Part shown: positions 43,655-50,823 of the stretch, one piece after another
Numbering within the stretch: position 1 is the first letter of the stretch
Layout: each line of letters begins with the position of its first letter
Assembly (NCBI GenBank): GCA_963713275.1
Contig: CAVQLG010000005.1
Coordinates: forward strand, 62,001-126,000
Source of the DNA: CAIWHR01 sp963713275
GTDB taxonomy: Bacteria > Pseudomonadota > Gammaproteobacteria > Burkholderiales > Casimicrobiaceae
Direction: 5' to 3'
Length of the DNA stretch: 64,000 nt
Notes under the pieces: model-generated
The model's database searches: none
What the model saw: only the letters and a program-made list of their open reading frames with translations
Told to the model about the DNA's origin: nothing
Position numbers and translations under genes: made by a program

Positions 43655-44085
43655 TGAGCATGGCAAGCGCAATCACGCAAGACGAAATCAACGCGGTGTT
43701 CCCGGCGGTGGCCGACATGATCGCCGACGCGCTCGGCTGCGATCTCGCCGACGTCAAGCCCGATGTGTCGCTGATCCAGGACCTCGGCGCCGAGTCGATC
43801 GACTTCCTCGACATGGTGTTCCGTCTCGAGCGCACGTACAAGGTCAAGATCCCGCGCGGCAAGATCGTCGAGAACGCCCGCGGCACGCTGACGGAAGCCG
43901 AGTTCGAGCAGAACGGCGTGATCACCGAGGCCGGCATGGCGCAGCTGCGCGCGTACCTGGCGGAAGTCCCGGCCGATCGCTTCAAGACGCCGATGAAGGT
44001 CAAGGAGATCCCGCGCCTGTTCACGCCGGAGACCTTCTGCAAGCTCGTGATCCGCGCCCAGCGCGAAACGCAGGCCGCAGGCTGA
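43654..44085 (+). CDS. Acyl carrier protein with C-terminal extension
   Basis: The product has 143 residues from ATG 43654, which overlaps the previous stop as TAATG; ATG 43660 is an alternative. The carrier domain (about 8-90) has the 4'-phosphopantetheine serine at residue 48 in DLGAESIDFLDMVFRLE. Ordinary ACPs are about 80 residues. This one has some 55 extra residues (about 90-143: NGVITEAGMAQLRAYLAE and MKVKEIPRLFTPETFCKLV), which may form a docking region for its partners. It is the likely carrier for all enzymes in this operon, and the AcpS domain at 47623 could activate it. Confidence 0.88.
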   Translation: MSMASAITQDEINAVFPAVADMIADALGCDLADVKPDVSLIQDLGAESIDFLDMVFRLERTYKVKIPRGKIVENARGTLTEAEFEQNGVITEAGMAQLRAYLAEVPADRFKTPMKVKEIPRLFTPETFCKLVIRAQRETQAAG

Positions 44086-44129
44086 AAACTCCGGGCGGCG
44101 AACCGCCGCCGCCGATTCCTCGCTCGCGC

Positions 44130-44985
44130 ATGACCGGGTCCGACTTCCATTTTGCCGCCTTCTCCTTCGTCGACCGGATCACCGAGTGGACGGCCGGGCG
44201 ACGCGCGCGCGGCGAGTTCGCGGTGCCTCGCGGCGTCCCGGCGTTTCCCGCCTGCCTCGTCGCCGAGGCCGTCGGCCAGCTGGCCGCGTGGGTGTCGATG
44301 GAGGCGGTTCAGTTCCGCGGCCGCCCGGTCGCGGCACTCGCGGGCCAAACGCACTTCCTCGCGCCGGTCCTGCCGGGCGACACGATCGAGCTCGCCGCCG
44401 ACATCGAGAGCTGCGACGACGACTCCGTCGCGTACGCGGGCTGGGCAGCGGTCGCCGGCCGGCGCGTGATCGAGCTTGGCGACTGCTTCGGGGCGCTGCT
44501 GCCCGTCGAGGAATTCGACGCCGCCGAAGCGCTGGCCGCACGGCTCGACACGCTGCGCGGCCCCGGGGCGACGCCGGGGCGTTTTCGCGGCATCGCACCG
44601 TTTCCCACCGTGCCCGGTGCGGCAGTGGCGGGACGCGCGCGCAGCGCGACCCTCGAGGTGCCGGTGGCCGCCCCGTTCTTCGAAGACCATTTTCCGCGGC
44701 GGCCGGTGTTTCCGGCTACGCTCTTGCTCGACGCCGCGATCTCGCTCGCGCTCGAACTCGCGGCCGAACTGGACGGCTGGCCTGCAAGCGCGCGGCCGCG
44801 CGTCGCGCGCATGACGCGGGTGAAGGTCCGCTCGTTCACGCCGCCGGGCGCGCGACTTCTCCTCGCCGCCGAATTGCAGCGGCAGCGAGGCCGCTCGGGC
44901 GAGCATCGCGCTGGCGGCGAGCGCCGAGGGCAAACCGGTCGCCACCGCCCGCGTGGAGATCGTCGCCGGAGATACCGCGTCATGA
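44130..44985 (+). CDS. Double-hotdog 3-hydroxyacyl-ACP dehydratase-like, frameshifted
   Basis: Two FabZ-like hotdog domains lie in one chain of about 284 residues. The second half has the FabZ pattern FFEDHFPRRPVFPATLLLDA near residue 182 with the catalytic His. The first half has VPAFPACLVAEAVGQLAAW near residue 35 with Glu but no His. The original frame ends in nonsense (RQRGRSGEHRAGG) and runs on into the ketosynthase. One extra base near 44870-44890 explains this. In the next frame SEAARASIALAASAEGKPVA continues to a TGA at 44983-44985 overlapping the ketosynthase ATG. The function is water removal from 3-hydroxyacyl-ACP. Confidence 0.8.
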
Positions 44986-46304
44986 CGGCCCCGACTTCAA
45001 CGCGGCGCCGCGTCGCGATCACCGGCATCGGCCTCGTGACGCCGGTCGGCAACGACGTCGCCTCGACCTGGGACGCGCTGCTCGCCGGCAGGAGCGGCGG
45101 CGCGCCGATCACGATCTTCGACGCCTCCGGGTTCCCGGTGCGCATCGCCGCGGAAGTGAAAGGTTTCGACGATGCCGCCGCCGGCGATCGCCGGCTGCAG
45201 AAGTTCACGACCCGCCCCCACCGATTTGCGCTGGCGGCCGCCGAGCAGGCGTTCGTCGACGCCGGCATTCGCCCCACGCCGGCGACGTCCGAGCGCTGGG
45301 GCTGCGCGGTCGGCGCCGGAATGATGACCTCCGAGTACGTCGATCTCGCCGTCACGCACGCGCACGCCGGCGCCGACGGCGAACTCCACCCCGACCGCCT
45401 GCTCTCCGACGCGGCGGCCAACGATCCGATGGTGTTCTGCCGCAGCCAGGCGACCGCCGGGATCGCGCTCCTCACCCGCCGCTACGGGATCCGCGGCTAC
45501 GCGACGAGCGTCCACACCGCCTGCGCATCGGGCGGGCAGGCGCTCGGCACGGCGCTGAAACTGATTCGCCGCGGGGCGGTCGACCGGGTGCTCGCCGGCG
45601 GCTTCGACTCGATGATCAGCCCGGTCGGCCTGGGCGGATTCTGCCTGCTCTCCGCGGTCTCGCCGGACAATCACGCGCCGGAGCGCGCGAGCCGCCCGTT
45701 CGACGCGACCCGCAACGGCTTCCTGCTCGGCGAGGGCGCCGGTTTTCTGGTGCTGGAGGAGTGGGCGAGCGCCCGGCGGCGCGGCGCGCGCATCTACGCC
45801 GAGCTCGCCGGCGACGGCAATTCGCTGTCGTCGTACCGGATCACCGACTCGCCGCCGGACGGCGACGGCCCGATCCAGGCGATGCGGGCCGCGCTCGCCG
45901 ACGCCGGCGCGAAACCGGCCGACATCGACTACCTCAACGCCCACGGCACGTCGACACCGATGAACGACCGCAGCGAGAGCGCAGCCACCCACGCCGTGTT
46001 CGGCGCCGACGTCGGGCGCCTGTCGGTGAGCTCGACCAAGAGCACGATGGGACACCTCATCGCCGCCGCCGGCGCGGTCGAGGTGGCGGCCTGCGCGCTC
46101 GCGATCGCGCACGGCGAGATGCCGGTGAACGCGAACTACCGCGAGCCCGATCCGGATTGCGCGCTCAACCTCGTCGTCGGCGCGCCGCGCCGCCGGCGTG
46201 TGCGGATGGCGATGTCGAACTGCTTCGGCTTCGGTGGCTCCAACAGCTGCGTCGTGCTGCGCCATCCCGACGAGGTCGACGGCGGCGACGCGGCGAACCG
46301 CTGA
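44982..46304 (+). CDS. Beta-ketoacyl-ACP synthase, FabF-like (active)
   Basis: The product has 440 residues with the thiolase fold. The catalytic Cys is residue 181 in HTACASGGQAL, with His 321 in NAHGTSTPMND and Lys 353/His 358 in STKSTMGHLIAAAG. All three catalytic positions of an elongating ketosynthase are therefore present. The N-terminus RRRVAITGIGLVTPVGNDV is FabF-like, as is FDATRNGFLLGEGAGFLVLEE near residue 240. It condenses an acyl thioester with malonyl-ACP. The ATG at 44982 overlaps the corrected dehydratase stop. The next gene is a ketosynthase-like partner without the Cys. Confidence 0.92.
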   Translation: MTAPTSTRRRVAITGIGLVTPVGNDVASTWDALLAGRSGGAPITIFDASGFPVRIAAEVKGFDDAAAGDRRLQKFTTRPHRFALAAAEQAFVDAGIRPTPATSERWGCAVGAGMMTSEYVDLAVTHAHAGADGELHPDRLLSDAAANDPMVFCRSQATAGIALLTRRYGIRGYATSVHTACASGGQALGTALKLIRRGAVDRVLAGGFDSMISPVGLGGFCLLSAVSPDNHAPERASRPFDATRNGFLLGEGAGFLVLEEWASARRRGARIYAELAGDGNSLSSYRITDSPPDGDGPIQAMRAALADAGAKPADIDYLNAHGTSTPMNDRSESAATHAVFGADVGRLSVSSTKSTMGHLIAAAGAVEVAACALAIAHGEMPVNANYREPDPDCALNLVVGAPRRRRVRMAMSNCFGFGGSNSCVVLRHPDEVDGGDAANR

Positions 46305-46326
46305 CATCGACCTTGCGAGGAATCCC

Positions 46327-47598
46327 GTGGCCCCTGCCAAGATCGTCGTCACCGGCACCGGTGCCGTCTGCGCCGCCGGCCTGCAGCCGGCAGCCGTTTA
46401 CGAGCGCCTGCAAAGCGGGAAGACCGCGATCGGGCCGATCGGCCAGTGGGACACCACCGGCTGGCCGGTGACCGTCGCCGGCGAGATCGCCGACTTCAGT
46501 CCGCGCACGCTGGTCGCGGACCGCAAGCTGCACAAGCTCATTCGGCGCACGGACCTCATGGGACTCTACGCCGCAACGCGCGCGATCGAGGTCTCCGGCC
46601 TCGTCGCGCACCGGGAAACCCTCGACCCCGACGCGGCAGCCGTCTACAGCGACCGGAGCGGCGTCTACGTCGGCTCCGGCGGCGGCAACTACCAGAGCCA
46701 GTACGATTTCTTCCCGCTGATGACCGCCGCACAGGGAGCGCTGCCGGCATTCGGGCGCGAGCTCGGCAACACCGTCAACCCGATGTGGCTGCTGCGCACG
46801 CTGCCCAACAACGTGCTCGGCCACATCGGCATCCAGCAGGGTCTCAAGGGCCCGAATGCCTGCGTCACCCACCACAGCGCCGGGGGCGTGCTCGCGATCA
46901 TCGAGGCGTTGGAGGGTCTGCGCCGGGGCGAAGCCGACCGCGCGGTCGCGGTCGGCCACGACGCGCCGATCGAGCCGCAGATGCAGCTCTATTATCATCG
47001 CGCGGGGCTGCTCGCCGCCGAGGCGCTGCGCCCGTTCGACGTCCGCCACGACGGCAGCCTGTTCGGCGAAGGCGCCGCGGCGCTGGTGCTCGAAACCGCG
47101 CACTCGGCGGCGGCGCGCGGCGCGCCCGTGCTGGGGGAAGTTCTCGGCGGCGGCGTGGCCTGCGAAGCCGAGGGTCTGCTCGGCATTCGCGAGGACGGCG
47201 ACGGCGTAGCGCGGGCGATCGAGCTGGCACTCGCCGATGCCGGCATCGCCGCGGCCGACGTCGGCATGATCGTGGCCCACGGCAACGGCACGCGGCTGTC
47301 CGACGTCTCGGAGGCAGCGGCCTTGCGGCGCGTGTTCGGCGCGGCGATGCCGCCGGTCACCGCGTTCAAGTGGGCGTTCGGGCACCTGATCGCCGCCGCG
47401 GGAACGCTCGACACGGTGCTGGCGCTCGAAGCGCTGCGCCGCGGCGAAGTCCCGGGTCTTTCCTCGCTCACGGCTCTCGACCCGGAGTGCGCTCCGCTCG
47501 CGGTGTCGGCCACGACCGTGCCCGCGCGCGGCGACATCGCGCTCATCGTGAACCGCGGGTTCGCGTCGACGAACGTTGCGCTCATCGTCCGCGCGTAG
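46327..47598 (+). CDS. Ketosynthase-like protein lacking the catalytic Cys (CLF-like)
   Basis: The product has 423 residues from GTG 46327. It has the same fold as the previous gene but the nucleophile loop reads VTHHSAGGVLAI, placing His 183 where Cys is expected. The other catalytic positions remain (His 318 in AHGNGTRLSD; Lys 348 and His 353 in FKWAFGHLIAAAG). This is the logic of a chain-length-factor or KS-beta subunit, which pairs with an active ketosynthase in type II polyketide and aryl-polyene systems. Canonical CLFs have Gln at this site. It probably forms a heterodimer with 44982-46304. The frame is intact. Confidence 0.85.
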   Translation: MAPAKIVVTGTGAVCAAGLQPAAVYERLQSGKTAIGPIGQWDTTGWPVTVAGEIADFSPRTLVADRKLHKLIRRTDLMGLYAATRAIEVSGLVAHRETLDPDAAAVYSDRSGVYVGSGGGNYQSQYDFFPLMTAAQGALPAFGRELGNTVNPMWLLRTLPNNVLGHIGIQQGLKGPNACVTHHSAGGVLAIIEALEGLRRGEADRAVAVGHDAPIEPQMQLYYHRAGLLAAEALRPFDVRHDGSLFGEGAAALVLETAHSAAARGAPVLGEVLGGGVACEAEGLLGIREDGDGVARAIELALADAGIAAADVGMIVAHGNGTRLSDVSEAAALRRVFGAAMPPVTAFKWAFGHLIAAAGTLDTVLALEALRRGEVPGLSSLTALDPECAPLAVSATTVPARGDIALIVNRGFASTNVALIVRA

Positions 47599-47622
47599 GA
47601 ATTCCGGGGCCAGGCTGCGGCG

Positions 47623-48877
47623 ATGCAGGAATCCGCATCGACGGCGCCGCACGGCGCCGCTGTCCGGCGCTGCGGCATCGACAACGTCGAGCTCGCGCGG
47701 TTCGAGCGTCTGCTCGCCCAGACGCCGGCCGAAGACCTCGTCAAGCTGTTCTCGCCGCAGGAGCTCGCCGACGCCGGCGCGGGCCCGGGGCGGGCCGCGA
47801 GCCTTGCCGCGCGATTCGCCGCCAAGGAGGCCTGCCTCAAGCTCTTCCCGCGCGAGGCTGCGCTGGGCAGCCTCGTCGCTGCCGATTTCTCGGTCTGCCG
47901 CGACAACTACGGCGCCCCGCGGCTCGAATGCAGCCCGGCGGCCAGGGTCGCGCTCGACCGGCACCGGATCGCCGACATCGCGCTGTCGTTGACGCACGAC
48001 CGACACACGGCAACGGCGATGGCGGTCCCCGAGCCCGCCCGCCCCGTGGTGCCGCTCGCCGGCCGCCTCATCTACCGGCTGCTGCCGGTGCGGCGCGAGG
48101 TCGTCATCGCCAATCTGCAGCGCGTCTACGGCGAAGTGCTCGATGCCGCGGCGATCGAGGCCCTCGCGCAGGCGCACTACGGCCACCTGTGGCGCCTGGT
48201 GGTCGAGTTCGTGAAGTTCCGCTGGCTGTCGCCGCAGGCGCAGACGGGCGCTGGTGCGCGTCGAGAACATCGACGCCTTCGTCGCCGCTCAGGCGCACGG
48301 CAAGGGCATCCTCGTCCTCACCGGCCACTTCGGCAACTGGGAGGTCGCCACCATCGCCGGCATCGGCAACTACCCCGAGGTCAAGGGCCGGTTCCACTTC
48401 GTCCGGCGTCCGGTCAAGCCGCAGTGGCTCGACCGCATCGTCAACCGCCGCTTCACCGAGGCCGGGTTCGGCGTGTTTCCGAAACGCGGGTCGCTCGACG
48501 CGGTGCTGGAGACGCTCGCGCGGGGCGACGCGATCGTGTTCCCGTTCGACCAGCACGCGCAACCGCCCGACGGCATCGAAAGCGAGTTCCTGGGCCACCC
48601 GGCGTGGACGTTCCGGAGCCTCGCGATCATCGCGCTCGCCACCGGCGCGCCGGTGCTGCCGGCGACCACCTGGCGCGAGCCCGACGGGCGGCACGTGCTG
48701 CGCTTCGAGGATGCGATCTGGCCGGTGGAGCACGAGAACACCGGCGAGGCGATCCGGATCAACACCCGCCGTTACAACGCCAAGCTCGAGGAGTTCGTGC
48801 TCCGCCGGCCCGAACAATGGTACTGGGTGCACCGCCGCTGGCGGCCGAACGTGCGCCGGCGCCCACGCGCGCGCTGA
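47623..48877 (+). CDS. AcpS phosphopantetheinyl transferase fused to LpxL-like acyltransferase, frameshifted
   Basis: Residues 1-140 resemble holo-ACP synthase: GIDNVELARFERL near residue 18 (metal Asp 20) and RFAAKEACLK near residue 64 (Glu 69), then SLTHDRHTATAMAV. The frame continues into a lysophospholipid/lipid A acyltransferase domain (PLAGRLIYRLLPVRREVV, FRWLSPQA). It shifts by one extra base near 48241, then reads LVRVENIDAF, VLTGHFGNWEVATIAG (HX4E active site) and FPFDQHAQPPDGIESEFLG to TGA 48875. Corrected length is about 417. It could both activate the ACP and transfer its acyl chain. A nearby second indel creating a false fusion cannot be excluded. Confidence 0.78.
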
Positions 48878-48883
48878 ACCGAT

Positions 48884-48906
48884 GCGACCGGCGCCACTGC
48901 GGTCGC
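48884..48906. terminator. Hairpin between convergent operons
   Basis: GCGACCG, nine bases, CGGTCGC forms a perfect 7-bp stem in the 42-base gap between the rightward acyl operon and the leftward methyltransferases. There is no T-run. It may act as a bidirectional or Rho-assisted end. Confidence 0.35.
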
Positions 48907-48919
48907 GGTCCCGAACGGG

Positions 48920-49645
48920 TCAGCGGCCGGCGGCCGCGGGCTCGTCCCGGGCGCGCAGCGCGCGCGCGGCGAGGTACAACGCGATCCGCGCGACGACGAC
49001 CAAGACCATCAGGCCGACGACGAGGACGTGCTGTGCGAGCGTGCCGGCAAGCGCGACGTTGACGATCGTCACCACCGCCACGGCGACCAGCCAGTCGACC
49101 GCTTTCTGGTACTCCTTCACCAGCACGCGGCGCCAGTTGAAGGTCGCGCCGGACAGCGTCGTCGCGAGCCCGGACAGCCGCGGCACCCACCGCGGCGAGC
49201 GCGCGCAGAACGCGTCGAACTCGGCGCCGAACTTCGCGCGCAGGAAATCCTCTTCCGCCGCCACGATGGCCACGTGCGTCAGCGCGGCGACGGGGATGCC
49301 GGCGAGCACGAAGACCCAGGAGTTCGAAGCGATCGCGAGCCCGACCAGCAGGAAGAAGTTGCCCACGTACATCGGGTTGCGCACGTGCTGGTAGATGCCG
49401 CCGGTGACCAGCCGCTCGGCATAGACCTGGTGGTCCTTGCCGCCGCGGATGATGTAGTCGAGCCCGATCGTCCCGCAGCGGATCGCCTGGCCGACGAGGG
49501 CGACGGCGAGCCCGATGACGCCGGCCAGCGCCGGGTCGGGCACGAGGTGCGGGCCCGGAATCAGCAGCAGGACGACCGCGATCGGCAGCAGCAGGCCGCG
49601 GTGGCGGAAAGCGTGGCGACCGGCGCGCACGAGGAGGGCGCTCAT
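48920..49645 (-). CDS. Isoprenylcysteine methyltransferase-like membrane protein
   Basis: The product has 241 residues with five to six membrane segments. The ICMT/PEMT block GGIYQHVRNPMYVGNFFLLVG near residue 82 has the RNPMY SAM-site motif, followed by VAAEEDFLRAKFGAEFDAF near residue 127 (the EE...L...FG..F second motif). A C-terminal extra pair of helices (about 175-230) goes beyond the minimal domain. The substrate is unknown. It follows the CmoA-like gene by 13 bases and points toward the acyl-synthesis operon. With the gene at 37855 it makes two ICMT-like enzymes bracketing the island. Confidence 0.88.
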   Translation of the reverse strand: MSALLVRAGRHAFRHRGLLLPIAVVLLLIPGPHLVPDPALAGVIGLAVALVGQAIRCGTIGLDYIIRGGKDHQVYAERLVTGGIYQHVRNPMYVGNFFLLVGLAIASNSWVFVLAGIPVAALTHVAIVAAEEDFLRAKFGAEFDAFCARSPRWVPRLSGLATTLSGATFNWRRVLVKEYQKAVDWLVAVAVVTIVNVALAGTLAQHVLVVGLMVLVVVARIALYLAARALRARDEPAAAGR

Positions 49646-49658
49646 GACCGGGCCGCCT

Positions 49659-50453
49659 TCACTTCACGGCGATGATGCCGCAGAAGTTGTACCACTTGAA
49701 GAAGACGTCGACCGCGCGGAAGCCGTTGCGCAACAGGAGCTCGCGGTTCTCGAGCAGCTTGTACGGGATCAGCACGTTCTCCAGCGCCTCGCGCTTGCGG
49801 CTGATCTCGAGGTCGCTGTAGCCGTGGCGGCGCTTCATGTTGTAGTAGTACTCGATGAACAGCCGGTTGAACAGCGAGTCCTCGCCCAGCACCTTCTCGA
49901 TCAGCAGCAGGCAGCCCTGGTCGTTCATGCCGCGGTAGATGTCCTGCATGAGCCGCTCGCGATGGAGCGGACGGATGAACTGCAACGTGAGCAGCATCAG
50001 CACCAGCGACGCGTTCTCGATCGGCGCCTCCCGGTCGAGGTCGACGACGCGCAGGTCGACCTCCCGGTCGACCCCGGCCGCGACGAGCTTCTCGCGCGCC
50101 TTGACGAGCATCTCGGCGGAATTGTCGAAGCCGATGAAGCGCGCCGAGGCGGGCAGCCGCGGATGGATCTGGATCAGCGTGGTTGCCGTCGCGCAGCCGA
50201 GGTCGTAGACGTTGCTGCCGGGCGTGACGAAATCGCCCGCCATCTCCGCCACCATCCGCTGCATCTCGGCGTAGAACGGGACCGAGCGCCCGACCATGTC
50301 GTCGAAGACGCCGGCCACCGCGCGGTCGAAGGCGAAGTCGCCGACCGCGCTCGACGTATCGTTAAAGATCTCGTCGCGCTCCGCCTTGTCCGGTTGCGCC
50401 GCGGGCGGCGCGGCCGGGCGCGCGGCAGGGCGTTCGTTGTCCTCGGAGGTCAC
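49659..50453 (-). CDS. cmoA: Carboxy-SAM synthase CmoA-like methyltransferase
   Basis: The product has 264 residues from GTG 50453, chosen for the GGGAG site upstream; an ATG at 50501 would add 16 residues. The SAM motif is NVYDLGCATATTLIQIHP near residue 82. CmoA-type text includes FDRAVAGVFDDMVGRSVPFY near residue 45, IENASLVLMLLTLQFIRPLHRERL near residue 145 and RHGYSDLEISRKREALENVLIP near residue 205. CmoA makes carboxy-S-adenosylmethionine from SAM and prephenate for tRNA wobble-uridine modification by CmoB. CmoB is not in the window. A recruited methyltransferase role in the adjacent lipid system is an alternative. Confidence 0.8.
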   Translation of the reverse strand: MTSEDNERPAARPAAPPAAQPDKAERDEIFNDTSSAVGDFAFDRAVAGVFDDMVGRSVPFYAEMQRMVAEMAGDFVTPGSNVYDLGCATATTLIQIHPRLPASARFIGFDNSAEMLVKAREKLVAAGVDREVDLRVVDLDREAPIENASLVLMLLTLQFIRPLHRERLMQDIYRGMNDQGCLLLIEKVLGEDSLFNRLFIEYYYNMKRRHGYSDLEISRKREALENVLIPYKLLENRELLLRNGFRAVDVFFKWYNFCGIIAVK

Positions 50454-50625
50454 CTTCGTTCTCCCATGCTCGGGGCGCCGATTCACCGGCCTTGCGGCCA
50501 AACTGTACTCGCCAGGCAGGCGGGACTGCGCGGTCCGGCGCGCGATGGATGCCGATGCATACGATGTTCCGGCCAGGCAGCAGGGGGCGCTACGGGGGCA
50601 AGCTGCGACGCTCTGCGCCAGAAGG

Positions 50626-50677
50626 CTGAGAGGACATCGTCGTGAGCAAGATGGAATGCCAGGCGCGAGCGAGCGAC
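50626..50677. repeat. Degenerate element, copy C (left part only)
   Basis: CTGAGA, then ATCGTCGTGAGC, GATGGAATGC and AGGCGCGAGCGAGCG match the left part of copy B (23669-23726) at roughly 80% by eye, with about 9 bases missing after CTGAGA. The right half of B is not found here, so it is a truncated relic. Confidence 0.5.
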
Positions 50678-50698
50678 CGCGGCCATGGGCCGCGTTTT
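50678..50698 (+). terminator. Hairpin plus T-run
   Basis: CGCGGCC, ATG, GGCCGCG and then TTTT form a perfect 7-bp stem with a T-run on the plus strand, the form of an intrinsic terminator. No rightward gene ends just upstream. It may belong to a repeat remnant or guard against antisense reading into waaL. Confidence 0.4.
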
Positions 50699-50823
50699 AA
50701 GCGAAAATGATAGCATGCCCTCAACCGAGCGACCGAGCACGCGGCTCGATCGAGCGCCGTCGCGGGCGCGATCGCGGGGCGCAGGGCTGGCACCGCTTGC
50801 CGCCATCCACTCGTCTGCCCTGC

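Larger units (their letters stand above)
50454..50823. other. Intergenic region with degenerate repeat and hairpin
   Basis: This 370-base region lies between the CmoA-like gene start and the 3' end of the waaL-like gene. It contains repeat copy C (50626-50677), a hairpin with T-run (50678-50698) and an AT-rich patch (50695-50715). No gene is supported. Frames crossing it on both strands are read-through of neighbours. Confidence 0.5.

Noticed and set aside
43632..46304. A single 890-codon frame that would fuse dehydratase and ketosynthase
   Set aside because: The fusion exists only because a one-base frameshift skips the dehydratase stop. In the corrected frame the dehydratase ends in a TGA overlapping the ketosynthase ATG, a normal coupling.
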